NCBI GenBank assembly: GCA_905221605.1
Contig: CAJNDS010002585.1
Coordinates: forward strand, 62,001-126,000
DNA: 64,000 nucleotides
Direction of reading: 5' to 3'
Source of the DNA: Symbiodinium natans
Taxonomy: Eukaryota; Sar; Dinophyceae; Suessiales; Symbiodiniaceae
Shown here: piece after piece, positions 41,553-50,901 of the stretch
How positions within the stretch are numbered: the first letter of the stretch is position 1
Layout of the letters: the number at the start of each line of letters is the position of its first letter
Notes under the pieces: model-generated
What the model saw: only the letters and a program-made list of their open reading frames with translations
Databases searched by the model: none
Told to the model about the DNA's origin: nothing
Made by a program: the position numbers and the translations under genes

Positions 41553-42707
41553 ATGACAGTTAATAAAACACAAATACAATTTCATAGAAGGTCACGATAC
41601 GAAGACATCCTAGAACTTGTCAATGATAACGAAGAAGCACTAAAACCGTTTCCTAACAGAGATGCAGTAATTTACAAGGCTAGTAATAAAGGATCGTATT
41701 TCGATGGTAAAGATCATTTAGACAGATTGAAAGCAGAACAGAAAAGAATTAATGAACGGGTGGTAAGAGATCACATGTTAAGAGAGTATGCAACAGACAA
41801 CGATCTTACTCATAGGGCATTGTGGGACGCAGGAGCAGGAGCAACAGACACTCCGGCACAACCAGAAATGTATAATATCGGCACTCCCATAGAAGAATAT
41901 GGCAATGACGAGTTTTTTGACACAGAAGAAGGAATTACACGGGCGCAACTAGAGGGAGTTATACAGAGGGCAGAAGAAACACGACAAGCAAACCAACAGG
42001 ACATCGTTCAGGCACACCAGCAACAGGTAGAACGCGAACAACAGCAAGGAGACGGAATATTAAGAACATTAGGAAGAGGCTCAATGAGAGTAGGCAGAAA
42101 TATTGCAGGTGGTTTAGTGTCAGGGCATGATCTAACTACATCCGTAATTGGAGGACTGGCAGAACCAGTTCTAAGTGGTATAGGCGATGCAGTTATGAGA
42201 AGGATTTTACCACAACCTCGCCCCTTGCTTGATCTAGAAGCACCCCGAACACCGCCTAATAATCCATGGAGGGCAAACCCCAATATTGCACAACTACCAC
42301 CCTCTATTGTTTTACAACCTCATCAGCCTAATGTGGGAGCAACTCAACAACCACTGCCTCCTGCAGTTCAGCAACCAGCATTACCAGCGCCAACACCCAA
42401 CGTTCAACAAGGTGGATCATCATCATCATCATCATCATCGTCAGGAAACTTTCAATTCCCACGAGGTTCTGCAAGACAGCCTGAAGGTTCTGCAAGACAA
42501 GCAGATGAACAACCACCAAGAAGACCACGAACCAGACTAACTAAAAAAACAAACCTAAAGGAAAGTGCCCGAGAAGACACAGATACACCACGAGAAGAAC
42601 TAAACATGAGACCTTTGATCATACCAAGTAAGATCGGAATACAAAAATTAAGAGAAACATTTGAGGAAGCCAACAACAAAACACACAATAAACACAACGA
42701 CGTATAG
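41553..42707 (+). CDS. unknown virion-type protein with amphipathic and low-complexity regions
   Basis: 384 residues. A charged N-terminus (1-130) is followed by a Gln/Glu helical stretch (about 140-172). Next comes a Gly/Ile-rich segment ('RVGRNIAGGLVSG...GGLAEPVLSGIGDAVMRRIL') that looks amphipathic and membrane-active. The tail is Pro/Gln-rich with a run of nine or so Ser, and the C-terminus is basic. The position after the penton and the amphipathic segment recall internal lytic proteins of adenovirus-like capsids; that is inference only. The stop codon lies inside a hairpin. Confidence 0.65.
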   Translation: MTVNKTQIQFHRRSRYEDILELVNDNEEALKPFPNRDAVIYKASNKGSYFDGKDHLDRLKAEQKRINERVVRDHMLREYATDNDLTHRALWDAGAGATDTPAQPEMYNIGTPIEEYGNDEFFDTEEGITRAQLEGVIQRAEETRQANQQDIVQAHQQQVEREQQQGDGILRTLGRGSMRVGRNIAGGLVSGHDLTTSVIGGLAEPVLSGIGDAVMRRILPQPRPLLDLEAPRTPPNNPWRANPNIAQLPPSIVLQPHQPNVGATQQPLPPAVQQPALPAPTPNVQQGGSSSSSSSSSGNFQFPRGSARQPEGSARQADEQPPRRPRTRLTKKTNLKESAREDTDTPREELNMRPLIIPSKIGIQKLRETFEEANNKTHNKHNDV

Positions 42708-42729
42708 AAAATACCGAAGTATTTCTAAT
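42704..42729. terminator. hairpin at the stop of the 384-residue gene
   Basis: TAGAAAATAC pairs with GTATTTCTA (one-base bulge) around CGAA and includes the TAG stop. Confidence 0.55.
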
Positions 42730-42805
42730 AAATGGGTTTCATCTGCAGGTGTTCCTGCAGGGAAAAAACAAGCTTTAAAAGAACTACAAGCATTATACAG
42801 GGATA

Positions 42806-42884
42806 CCGTTTTTAATAGATAAAACCCGTTTTTAATAGATAAAACCCGTTTTTAATAGATAAAACCCGTTGTTAATCGATAAAA
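42806..42884. repeat. four tandem 20-bp repeats
   Basis: Unit CCCGTTTTTAATAGATAAAA, four copies, the last with two changes. It lies between convergent gene ends. The first copy overlaps the end of a coding-like frame (see findings). Confidence 0.9.
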
Positions 42885-42918
42885 CAGTTTTCAACCGTTA
42901 AACTCATGTCAAGCAATC

Positions 42919-42952
42919 CTAAATAGAAATCAAATGAAAGGTTTTTATTTAG
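42919..42952. terminator. hairpin at the end of the polymerase gene
   Basis: CTAAATAGAAA (42919-42929) pairs with TTTTTATTTAG (42942-42952), 10 of 11 bases, and spans the stop codon of the minus-strand polymerase gene. Confidence 0.55.
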
Positions 42953-45900
42953 CACTTGTGTTACATCCCCGACACCATGCCTCACAATTATCTATATGAT
43001 GCGCAGACATATTGTCTAACCTTTGCGCAGTCATGTTACTTGTTAGATTTCCGTTTTTGAATTCAAATTCAAAACGACAACCACAATTACAGCATGTGTT
43101 CGTCAGCCGTTTCATAAACCACTCGTGGTTAACATACTTGTCAACATCTATAACTCTGTTGGCATTCTCATCTTGCATCTGGTAATTCTTGATCTTGGTT
43201 GATATGTATTTTGTTAAAGTTTCTTCGTTTAACTCGTTCTGGTTGGTTGCGCTTTTGAAGAACCTTACCTTGTTAAAGTCCGTGCTTCTGGTAAGGGCAC
43301 ACCATATCCATTCACGAGTTACTAGGTGTTTCTTCTCCCACTCATGGATTATGATCTGACCGTCTATGGATGCACCCTGCGCTGAGTGGCATGTAGTGCA
43401 GTAGTCATATCTGAAATGCTTATCTAATGTGTATATATCAGTAGTGAACTTCTCCTTGGATTTTACATTCTCTAGTGTCAGTCTTGGTAGTGTCATACTT
43501 ATGATCCTATACCTGTAGTTCACATTAAACCGCTGGTTTCCCAAATTTTTATACACTCTGCATATGAGTGTGTCACCCACTCCATACTTATCTGTTTTAC
43601 CTAAATGCTTCCTGATATAATTAGACACATTCAGACATCTCATGTTGGTATAGGCGATGTTGTGTACTGCCTTTGTAACATCATCTGTCATTTTAAAGTA
43701 TTTAGGCACGAACTCTTCTAATGGAATACGATGTATCCACATATCATCATACATACTGTCTAATATTTCTCTGTTTTTGTTTGCCTTTGGGTCGTCCTTG
43801 GGTCCAAGTCGCTTGCACACCTTAAGCAAAATGTTATACTTAAAAATCTGATCTATACATTCATCAGAGTATTCACCAGCATTCCTTGTATTAGTCAGAT
43901 CATCACACACAGGTGGAAGCTGTTTCACATCGCCTGCTCCTATGATGATCTTATCTGGGTTGTTGTTCACAAACCCTCTTATGCAATTCAGAACGCGCAG
44001 TCCGTTCATGTAAATCTCATCAAAGACTATCACATTATACTGGCTGTGATCAAATTCAGGAAGCTTGTCTCCATCGCCCACAGGTATAGAGAAAAACTTG
44101 TTTGTCGTTACAGCATCATCTGGTATGTTTTGTGATAGGTTGTTCTGTGGAACTACGAACAGGGTCTTGTAACCAAATTTGCTAAAGTGTTTGGCAATAT
44201 GTGACTTACCTCCTCCTGCATATTTAGATCGTATCATTAGGGGATTGTGCTTAACGATGTCTTCTGCAATCTGCTTGGTATCCCACTCATCTTCTATAGA
44301 CAAGGTATCGTTTTTGAACACGGGTATGGGCATTAACGTGTTCACTTTTGCCTTGTGCTCGTCTCTCGGTTCTACTATATGTTTACCCTTTTCATGTCTC
44401 CACCCGCCGATATGATCATTGAATTGTAGAACCTTCTTTACTAGACTAAGGTGGTCCTTCCTGATCGTAAATGCATCTGTTTTAACACTCCATACATCTA
44501 TGTGGTTAGCGATCAGTGCGCTATAATCTTCATGCATTTTGTGGTTATGGTGTTGTAAAAGAAGTTCCTTTATGTAAATGTATCCATTTCGTAGAGTGGC
44601 TCTGTCAGAGACGGTCAGGCAATAATACTTTTTGTCACTCTCCTTCTCTATATACTCACCCACATCATCGTTACCATTCTCTACCTCCTCATCATAAAAC
44701 GATGATACCTTGTTGATTTTTCCACCTACTTGCTGTTGATAATACAATGCCTCCCGTAGACTGTCAAAGGCATAACTTCTAGATACAGTGTTGGTGCTCT
44801 TCTCTAGTAAGCCAAAGTTCACATTGGCTATTAGTTTTTTTATCTTCACATCTTCGGGGTATTTGTCCGAAATGTCTGTTTGCCACAAATCCTTTGCAAT
44901 CTTTCTGTAATCCACCTTGTATACTCTAGAGGGTTGCTTGTAGTAGATGATCTCACATTGGTTGGCATACCCTGCCAGAAACCTGCCATATACTAGATTG
45001 TAAGTCTTGTTGAAGAACATGGTATGTTTGTTTGCTTTTACTAGGTATAACGTGAGTTCGTGTAGTTTCCTGTGATCGTGCTTCATGTAGTCATAGTGCT
45101 TCCACACATCAAACTGTGTGAAGACAGGGATTTCTTTAATCTTGTTAAAAGCATGTGTGAATGCCTTTCTAATATCAATTTCTACCGTGTGTTCTGGCAT
45201 GTAAAACATCTTATCGTCTTTGTTTGTATGTGAGTTGTATTGGAAGTAGTGTCTGTTTATCTCACCAACTGGGTTTATCGTTCTACATTCCTTAAACAAT
45301 TCCATGTCAATCTCATTATAGTATGACTTATGCAGTGGATTAAACAAGGACTTGTTAAATACATACATTGCTTTAGACATGTTGTTGTAGATCTGCTCAG
45401 TTCTCACTGATATAGTTCCGTCAATGGAGTTGTTTACTAGGTTCTGGGTCTTAACTTTATATTTGATGACATTCTTTTTTATCCTGAATTTAAAATTAAG
45501 TTCTGATACTATACCTGCACTGAATTTAACTTGTGGTTCGTATCCTGCTTTTTTGCTTTCGTAAAAGAGTTCGGCAAGGTCATGACCGTCGTATATCAAT
45601 GTATACTCAGCGTGTTCGTTATATTTCTTTATGTCGTTAAGTGACTGTATCATTTTACATTGAACGGGTTCGTCCTTCTCATTCAGGTGATAATCTGGAG
45701 AAGCCTTCACTGAAATGTCATACCCAGAGTTTCTTGGTAACATCTGCCTTAATACATTCAAATTATCGGTTACTGTGTATATGTGGTTGTTCTTCACAAT
45801 GGCATACAATGTGGGGATATGATGATCTCGCTTGGGTGGGTCATACTGAAAAATCAGTCTCTCAAAAGCATTGTATATTCTGACTTGGATCCTGTAGTGC

Positions 45901-46904
45901 TCAAACACTTTAACCATTTCCTTTATTGATGCACCTGATGTTTTAAAATCCTCTTCTGACTTACCTATCAGGGTCAACATGCTCTGTCTGGTTAGTCTGT
46001 TCTTTTCTCTGCGCTTTTCTCCCATAAGTGTGTCCTTATAGTAATCGGTTATGGTGTTCAACCAACACTGGTTTTCTTGATAATGGTTTACTTTGATTGC
46101 TTCCTTTAGTGTTTCGTATTCTGGGTTTAATGGAGTTTGTATGTATCTGTGGAACATGCTCACATGGGAGGTGTCAGTTAAATTCTCGTCCACTGGTATA
46201 AAATCAGTGTCGCCATCTACTCTGTCTACATCCTTAACTTTGATGCACACTATATAGGAATGGACGAAGCGAAGGGTTTCCTCCATATCTGGGTCAGACA
46301 TTATTGTCTTCATCAGTTTCTTGAAAACATACCTGTCTTTGGTCTCGTATTGAAACACACGTCTGCCCGATAAGTCTTCTATATAGTCTGTTGTTTGTAT
46401 AGTTGCTCTCTTAGTCTCATACCAGATCGGGATTAGGGGTCTACCCTTGCTGTCTTTGAAGGATGCTTTGATGGTATCCTTGGGGAGTTTAAATTTGAAG
46501 AACATAAGGTCTACGGAATATGCATGTGTTGTTTTGGATTGTTCCGCTCTCACCCTCTTCTGTATTCGCTGAACTGCGGTCTTCTGTGTTAGTCGTCTGC
46601 GGATTTCTGTGAGTTTGTTGTCACGCTTTGCTGTTCGCATTCTTTCACCTAGTGGTTTCTTTTCCTTGTGTTTTTCGTATACCTTGTTGTATTGGTCACT
46701 TGCCTTTTGCTTTTGTTGGTCTGTCTTGGCATTGATGAAGTTCCTTACTAGTTTGTCTGCTGTTGTGAACTGCGCTATTTTTCTGTCATCGTATAAGCCG
46801 ATGATATTTTTGATTTTAGTTTTGGTTGCTCTGTTAAGTCTGCCTTTATAAAAATCATACACTGTCTCCAATGCTTTTACACCGCGTTGGATGGTCTTAC
46901 TCAT
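42945..46904 (-). CDS. PolB palm - SF1 helicase fusion with OTU-like and HNH-like ends
   Basis: 1319 residues. A basic N-terminus (1-125) is followed by an OTU-like protease patch: 'ENQCWLNTITDYY' (Cys280) with 'KNNHIYTVTD' (His374). Next is a B-family polymerase palm: motif A 'EIDIRKAF' (about 575-582), motif B 'KKLIANVNFG' (689-698), motif C 'VWSVKTDAF' (Asp810). No clear DxE exonuclease motif was seen. Then an SF1 helicase: Walker A 'YAGGGKS' (895-901), Walker B 'VIVFDE' (958-963), 'GDVKQLPP' (991-998), 'HSAQGASIDG' (1173-1182), 'ALTRST' (1203-1208). The end has C-C-x-C-x-C and 'HHIDNCEAWCRGCN', an HNH/Endo VII-like zinc site. Probably the replicative enzyme. Confidence 0.8.
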   Translation of the reverse strand: MSKTIQRGVKALETVYDFYKGRLNRATKTKIKNIIGLYDDRKIAQFTTADKLVRNFINAKTDQQKQKASDQYNKVYEKHKEKKPLGERMRTAKRDNKLTEIRRRLTQKTAVQRIQKRVRAEQSKTTHAYSVDLMFFKFKLPKDTIKASFKDSKGRPLIPIWYETKRATIQTTDYIEDLSGRRVFQYETKDRYVFKKLMKTIMSDPDMEETLRFVHSYIVCIKVKDVDRVDGDTDFIPVDENLTDTSHVSMFHRYIQTPLNPEYETLKEAIKVNHYQENQCWLNTITDYYKDTLMGEKRREKNRLTRQSMLTLIGKSEEDFKTSGASIKEMVKVFEHYRIQVRIYNAFERLIFQYDPPKRDHHIPTLYAIVKNNHIYTVTDNLNVLRQMLPRNSGYDISVKASPDYHLNEKDEPVQCKMIQSLNDIKKYNEHAEYTLIYDGHDLAELFYESKKAGYEPQVKFSAGIVSELNFKFRIKKNVIKYKVKTQNLVNNSIDGTISVRTEQIYNNMSKAMYVFNKSLFNPLHKSYYNEIDMELFKECRTINPVGEINRHYFQYNSHTNKDDKMFYMPEHTVEIDIRKAFTHAFNKIKEIPVFTQFDVWKHYDYMKHDHRKLHELTLYLVKANKHTMFFNKTYNLVYGRFLAGYANQCEIIYYKQPSRVYKVDYRKIAKDLWQTDISDKYPEDVKIKKLIANVNFGLLEKSTNTVSRSYAFDSLREALYYQQQVGGKINKVSSFYDEEVENGNDDVGEYIEKESDKKYYCLTVSDRATLRNGYIYIKELLLQHHNHKMHEDYSALIANHIDVWSVKTDAFTIRKDHLSLVKKVLQFNDHIGGWRHEKGKHIVEPRDEHKAKVNTLMPIPVFKNDTLSIEDEWDTKQIAEDIVKHNPLMIRSKYAGGGKSHIAKHFSKFGYKTLFVVPQNNLSQNIPDDAVTTNKFFSIPVGDGDKLPEFDHSQYNVIVFDEIYMNGLRVLNCIRGFVNNNPDKIIIGAGDVKQLPPVCDDLTNTRNAGEYSDECIDQIFKYNILLKVCKRLGPKDDPKANKNREILDSMYDDMWIHRIPLEEFVPKYFKMTDDVTKAVHNIAYTNMRCLNVSNYIRKHLGKTDKYGVGDTLICRVYKNLGNQRFNVNYRYRIISMTLPRLTLENVKSKEKFTTDIYTLDKHFRYDYCTTCHSAQGASIDGQIIIHEWEKKHLVTREWIWCALTRSTDFNKVRFFKSATNQNELNEETLTKYISTKIKNYQMQDENANRVIDVDKYVNHEWFMKRLTNTCCNCGCRFEFEFKNGNLTSNMTAQRLDNMSAHHIDNCEAWCRGCNTSAK

Positions 46905-47024
46905 GTCAATATAATTAGACTATAAAATAATTTTATATTTAAATGTTTTCTGAAGATAAGTTTTGAAAACTAAATATTTTTTGGGAAATTCTGTTCAGAA
47001 AATTCACTTAAAGAAATATTATAA

Positions 47025-47040
47025 TATATAGTATAGTAAT
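47025..47040 (+). promoter_or_regulatory. TATATA-type start box
   Basis: 'atatatagtatagtaat' immediately before the ATG at 47041. The divergent polymerase gene starts 136 bp away. Confidence 0.4.
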
Positions 47041-47352
47041 ATGTCTATGAAAACCCCAGAGGATATGACCATGGAAGAGATAAGAGAACAGTTGGCAATT
47101 TACAACCGACTGTATTACTACAAGCGAAGACAAGAGGAAGGATATATGCAGAAAAAACGCGATTCTGCCTTGAAGTGCATTCAAAAGAAGAAGTTAAAGC
47201 AATATCTAAAAGACAACAATATCAATACCACAATAGAAGATTTAACCGAAGAGCAACTGGCAGAATTCAACAGCAGTCAGAATAAGAAAGGACCGAAGTA
47301 TGACATGAATAATGTTAAAGTTGTGATGCCCATGAAAGCAGAAGAATGCTGA
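47041..47352 (+). CDS. small charged protein upstream of integrase
   Basis: 103 residues, Lys/Glu/Gln-rich, with a basic centre ('KKRDSALKCIQKKKLKQYLK') and a helical look. Stops inside a hairpin. No family recognised; its position next to the integrase might indicate a co-regulated early gene. Confidence 0.55.
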   Translation: MSMKTPEDMTMEEIREQLAIYNRLYYYKRRQEEGYMQKKRDSALKCIQKKKLKQYLKDNNINTTIEDLTEEQLAEFNSSQNKKGPKYDMNNVKVVMPMKAEEC

Positions 47353-47379
47353 TTTAATTTTAGAAATAAGATTAAATCA
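47350..47379. terminator. hairpin before the integrase gene
   Basis: TGATTTAAT (47350-47358, containing the TGA stop) pairs exactly with ATTAAATCA (47371-47379). Confidence 0.6.
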
Positions 47380-47399
47380 ATATTTTGTATTGTACTTAT

Positions 47400-48308
47400 A
47401 TGAGTAAACAAGAAATAATTAATGATGTGTATTACGATCGCGCGGGATATGGGAGCAGACAGAGGACCTTAAAGGAAGCACGGGAGAAAGATAAAAGCAT
47501 AACTATTGACGATGTCAATGAGTTTTTCAAGAAGAACGTGGAAGCAAAAAGAAAACCTGTGGGACAGAACAGTTTTATAGCACCACATTCGGCATACGAG
47601 TATCAAATGGACTTGTTTTTTATAAATGATCTGGAAGATCAAAAGTTTAAGGTTGGTATGATCATGATAGATGTCTTTGACAAGTTTATGCACGTAGTGC
47701 CGTTAAAGGGCAAAACGGAGGAAGATCTGGCTTCGGGACTGATTGAGTGTTTACATAAGATGGGAAGAAACCCGAAAATTTTATATACTGATGATGAAGG
47801 TGCTCTATCTAAAGAAGCTATTCAAACATATTTAAAGGAGCAAAAAATAGAGCACCACAGGACAAGAGCTCACGCAAATTTCAGCGAGAGGGCGATCAGA
47901 ACTTTCAAGGACATGTTATATAAACGAGTTGAGGCTGACGAGAAAAAAGGGAAAAGTAATATTCAATGGACTGATTATATTTTTGAGATACTGATTACAT
48001 ATAACACTCAAATGATACATTCCGCTACAAAATTCACGCCGAAAGAGGCACGGAAACCGAGTAACGAATTAAGCGTCAGGTTGAATATTGCTAGTAGTGG
48101 TAAACGGAATAGGATATATCCGGATCTTGACAAGGGTGACGAAGTCAAGATATTTAGGAAGCGAAAACCGAATGAGAAGGAAAGGGTTGGAAATTTCAGT
48201 AAAAACGTTTATACTGTTGAGAGAATAGAAAAGAAATTAGGTCAAAGTCATTATTATGTGGAAGGTATGGACAGACCTTATTTGAGATTTGAATTATTAA
48301 AAGTTTAA
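47400..48308 (+). CDS. retroviral-type (rve, DDE) integrase
   Basis: 302 residues from the ATG at 47400. An in-frame TTG five codons upstream is not a plausible eukaryotic start. The catalytic core has Asp71 ('YEYQMDLFF'), Asp131 ('ILYTDDEGAL') and Glu163 ('HANFSERAIRTFKDML'), the DDE triad of polinton integrases. The C-terminus ('DKGDEVKIFRKRKP...NVYTVERIEKKL') fits the SH3-like DNA-binding domain of this family. It is expected to process and join the element's terminal inverted repeats. Confidence 0.9.
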   Translation: MSKQEIINDVYYDRAGYGSRQRTLKEAREKDKSITIDDVNEFFKKNVEAKRKPVGQNSFIAPHSAYEYQMDLFFINDLEDQKFKVGMIMIDVFDKFMHVVPLKGKTEEDLASGLIECLHKMGRNPKILYTDDEGALSKEAIQTYLKEQKIEHHRTRAHANFSERAIRTFKDMLYKRVEADEKKGKSNIQWTDYIFEILITYNTQMIHSATKFTPKEARKPSNELSVRLNIASSGKRNRIYPDLDKGDEVKIFRKRKPNEKERVGNFSKNVYTVERIEKKLGQSHYYVEGMDRPYLRFELLKV

Positions 48309-48355
48309 TATTCTTTAGAATTAATTTCTTAAGAAAAGTATTTAAAGAAATATTA
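48306..48355. terminator. hairpin after the integrase gene
   Basis: TAATATTCTTTA (48306-48317) pairs with TAAAGAAATATTA (48343-48355) with one bulge; it includes the integrase stop. Confidence 0.5.
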
Positions 48356-48375
48356 TCTATATATGTTAGAATATA

Positions 48376-48978
48376 ATGATGAAAACATTTCGTTTTGATT
48401 TTGAATGTGGAGTATGCAAAGAACACAGAAACAGAAAGCGAGAGGCGCTGATGTGTATATTTGATGAAAATATTACTGATAATATTACCTCTTATCTTTC
48501 CTGTCATTGTTGTTCAGAAATACTAGAGTATGAGAAGATTTATAATCAAGATAAATATAACAAATTATGTAAGGCTGAAAAACAAATACATTGTATATTT
48601 AACTTGTTTGATAAGTCATACCAAAAGTTAGAGAACAACAAGAAAAAGAAAGAGTGTTTAAAGAAAATGATAGAAAGTTCGTATTTGTATAATCACGCAA
48701 CCAAATTACTAATGAAGAAGTTTATAAATGATACAGATTTGTTTCATATGTTTGATAGTTATAAGAGAAACTTTATTCTGAATACAATGGGCTATTTTAG
48801 TTTCCAGTATACAGAGAGAATGATGGAAAAAGTCACATACAGAACATGCTACGAAGATTATGTTAAAAATGTTTTGAAAGCCATACTTATGGCATACATA
48901 GAAAATCAAATACACTTACGGAGAAAATATTTTAACTTTCATACAATATGGGACTATATAGCAGATCAAAAACTGTGA
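48376..48978 (+). CDS. unknown protein with N-terminal Cys pairs
   Basis: 200 residues. C-x2-C near 11-14 and C-x-C-C near 43-46 could form one zinc site. The rest is helical, rich in Tyr, Lys and Phe, with no transmembrane segment that I can see. Start after 'tagaatata'; ends just before a perfect hairpin. Last AT-rich viral gene on this side. Not recognised. Confidence 0.6.
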   Translation: MMKTFRFDFECGVCKEHRNRKREALMCIFDENITDNITSYLSCHCCSEILEYEKIYNQDKYNKLCKAEKQIHCIFNLFDKSYQKLENNKKKKECLKKMIESSYLYNHATKLLMKKFINDTDLFHMFDSYKRNFILNTMGYFSFQYTERMMEKVTYRTCYEDYVKNVLKAILMAYIENQIHLRRKYFNFHTIWDYIADQKL

Positions 48979-48982
48979 TGAA

Positions 48983-49015
48983 CATAATATTATTAATGAT
49001 GTTAATAATATTATG
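48983..49015. terminator. perfect 14-bp hairpin
   Basis: CATAATATTATTAA and its exact reverse complement around TGATG, just after the stop of the preceding gene. Confidence 0.65.
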
Positions 49016-49412
49016 ATCGTGAAACGCTTTTTTAGTAACTTATTTTTTTATTTTGTTTTCTATTTGTTTTGTTGGTTTCTTGTTTTTGTGTGTGTTTTTG
49101 CTCAGTGTTTTGTATGAGATTTTAATATGTATCAATGTTTTAATATTTAATACAAATAAACGCCCCAAAACTCCCTACACCATGTGTGTCAAAATTGTTT
49201 GTGCGTCCATTTGTGCTTCGCTGTGATTGTGTTGTGTATATGGCTTTCCTAGGGGGGCAGGGTTCGAGCATACAAAACTGCCCACGACCTTCATCTAGCG
49301 ACAGTGTTTTACCATCCGCGAGCATGCCGAATGCTTTGGCAGCAGGTGAAACTCTAACACATGCGGACACACGTGGACCAATTGAGAATCACAGCGCCCA
49401 GTCTGAACATGT
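49016..49412. other. transition from viral to host-like composition
   Basis: AT/GT-rich sequence (to about 49150), then a switch to GC-balanced DNA. No gene recognised. It probably holds the 3' region of the next minus-strand gene. Confidence 0.45.
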
Positions 49413-50901
49413 CTACGTGTCGCCTGCGAAGGCAGCCTCCTCTGGAAGAACTCGCTTCGGCTCCACTTCACGACACAAGCGCTGCATGAGGATATTCATG
49501 CCATCTTGGCATATGTCAAAGAACTTGGCACGAACCTTGGCATCTTTTGGATCAGGGAATTCATGATGGCGCTCCTGGGCAAACTCTACCTGCATGTAAA
49601 GGCTTGCCATGAAAGGTTTGCGAATGACGATGTTTCGCCGATGCAAGTCACCAAACCTAATGGGCTGCGTCTGCAAGACTTTCTTCTTGCTCTTGCTCTT
49701 GTTTGTTTTCTTGCCCTTCCCCTTCGGCTCCTGAACGATGGGTCTTTCAAAAGGAACCGGCTCGATCAATTTCTGCTTCTTGTCCGACCACATGACAGGT
49801 TCATCATGCAGAGATGTGGCAACGTGGATTTGTAGTGTGACTTGCGTCTCGGGTTCTGGTGCATCAGAATGAGTGCCGGCGTCACTGCACAACTGCTCGC
49901 CTGCTGCCTCCACTGGAATCAGCACCATGTGACCATCCTGGAACTGTGACTCCAAAGCCTTTACCAGAAGCAGTCCATTCCGAGGATGTGTGGTCTCGAT
50001 GCCCAAGTCTTTTCCTTCCTTCTCCATGCTCTTCTTGTAGATGTGCTCACCCACGGGCAGGAAATAATGGGGACCAAAGTAATAATCCTTACCCCAGTCT
50101 TGAAGACACGTTGGAAAAAGTTGACCCAAAATCATGCATGAAGTCGTCTTATAATATGTTTGGCACTTGCTTTCAAACTCGGGATCGAAGGTGGAGTGGG
50201 TAGCAGCACGGAAGCCGTATAGTTGCTTTGCCATCCTGGGCAAAACATCTCCCTGAACCTCCTGGATCCGCTTCACCTCGCCCACTTCCTGCTTCACCTC
50301 GCCCAAGTCCTGCTTGACCTCGCCCAAGTCCTGCTTGACCTCGTGCTTGACCTCGCCCAAGTCCTGCTTGACCTCGCGCTTGACCTCGCCCACTTCCAGT
50401 CGCAGGTTCTCCAACTTCTGTAGTAGCACAGCGTCCTGACTTTGCAGGTCACTTGCACGCATGAAGCAAGACTGCAACAAGTTTTCACGAATGCACCCCA
50501 AATCCCTAAGCACCCGAACCACCAAACTATCCAAGCATTAAATCCTAGCAAGGACCAAACCTCCTAGCGTGAACTACTTAAGGGGACTAAGTAGTGGGGA
50601 TAAGCGGGGAGTTGAACCTAAAACACTTAGGGCTTAACACAAGTTTCCGAACTGGCGCCTGTGATGAGCGTGACTTCGACTGCGCGATCATCTGCTGAGC
50701 CCACTCGATGGTCTTTTGTGCCTCAGCCCTTTTGTTCTCGAGAAGCTCCGTGTATTTGTCAGTCCGTCCAGCGACATATGCCGTTTCCAACTTCTGCTCT
50801 GCATCTTGTTTGGCTGACTTGGCTTCTGCCAACTCGGCGGTGTAGTCTGGCTCTTCCAGTCGGGCTGATTTTGAAGGCGGGGAGGAATTCATGTCCGCCA
50901 T
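49413..50901 (-). CDS. host-style spliced gene: coiled coil plus HNH_2-like domain
   Basis: Two exons. Exon 1 runs from the ATG at 50901 (or 50946) to 50659, with a GC donor ('tcatcacag|gc'). Exon 2 runs from 50471 (acceptor 'ttgttgcag', phase 0) to the stop at 49413. The join is in frame. The protein has a Ser/Pro-rich start, a long coiled coil with repeats of 'GEVKQDL' and 'GEVKHEVKQDL', then 'HPRNGLLLVKALESQFQDGH', which resembles the 'NGLLL..-FD-G' end of HNH_2 nucleases. The Lys/Ser/Pro-rich tail carries a KGKGKKTNKSKSKKK nuclear-signal-like run. Codon use and splicing are host-like although the gene is inside the viral TIRs. An intact catalytic HNH is not evident. Confidence 0.5.

Noticed and set aside
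42806-42884. 20-bp repeats as a replication origin (iterons)
   Set aside because: Possible, but the position at a gene 3' end and overlap with a coding-like frame make slippage duplication the simpler reading.
43657-46851. Plus-strand short ORFs across the polymerase-helicase gene
   Set aside because: Antisense shadows inside a 1319-codon gene with complete enzymatic motifs.
49186-50423. Plus-strand ORFs over the HNH-like gene
   Set aside because: Frame shadows; the minus strand has an in-phase intron, coiled-coil repeats and the HNH_2-like motif.
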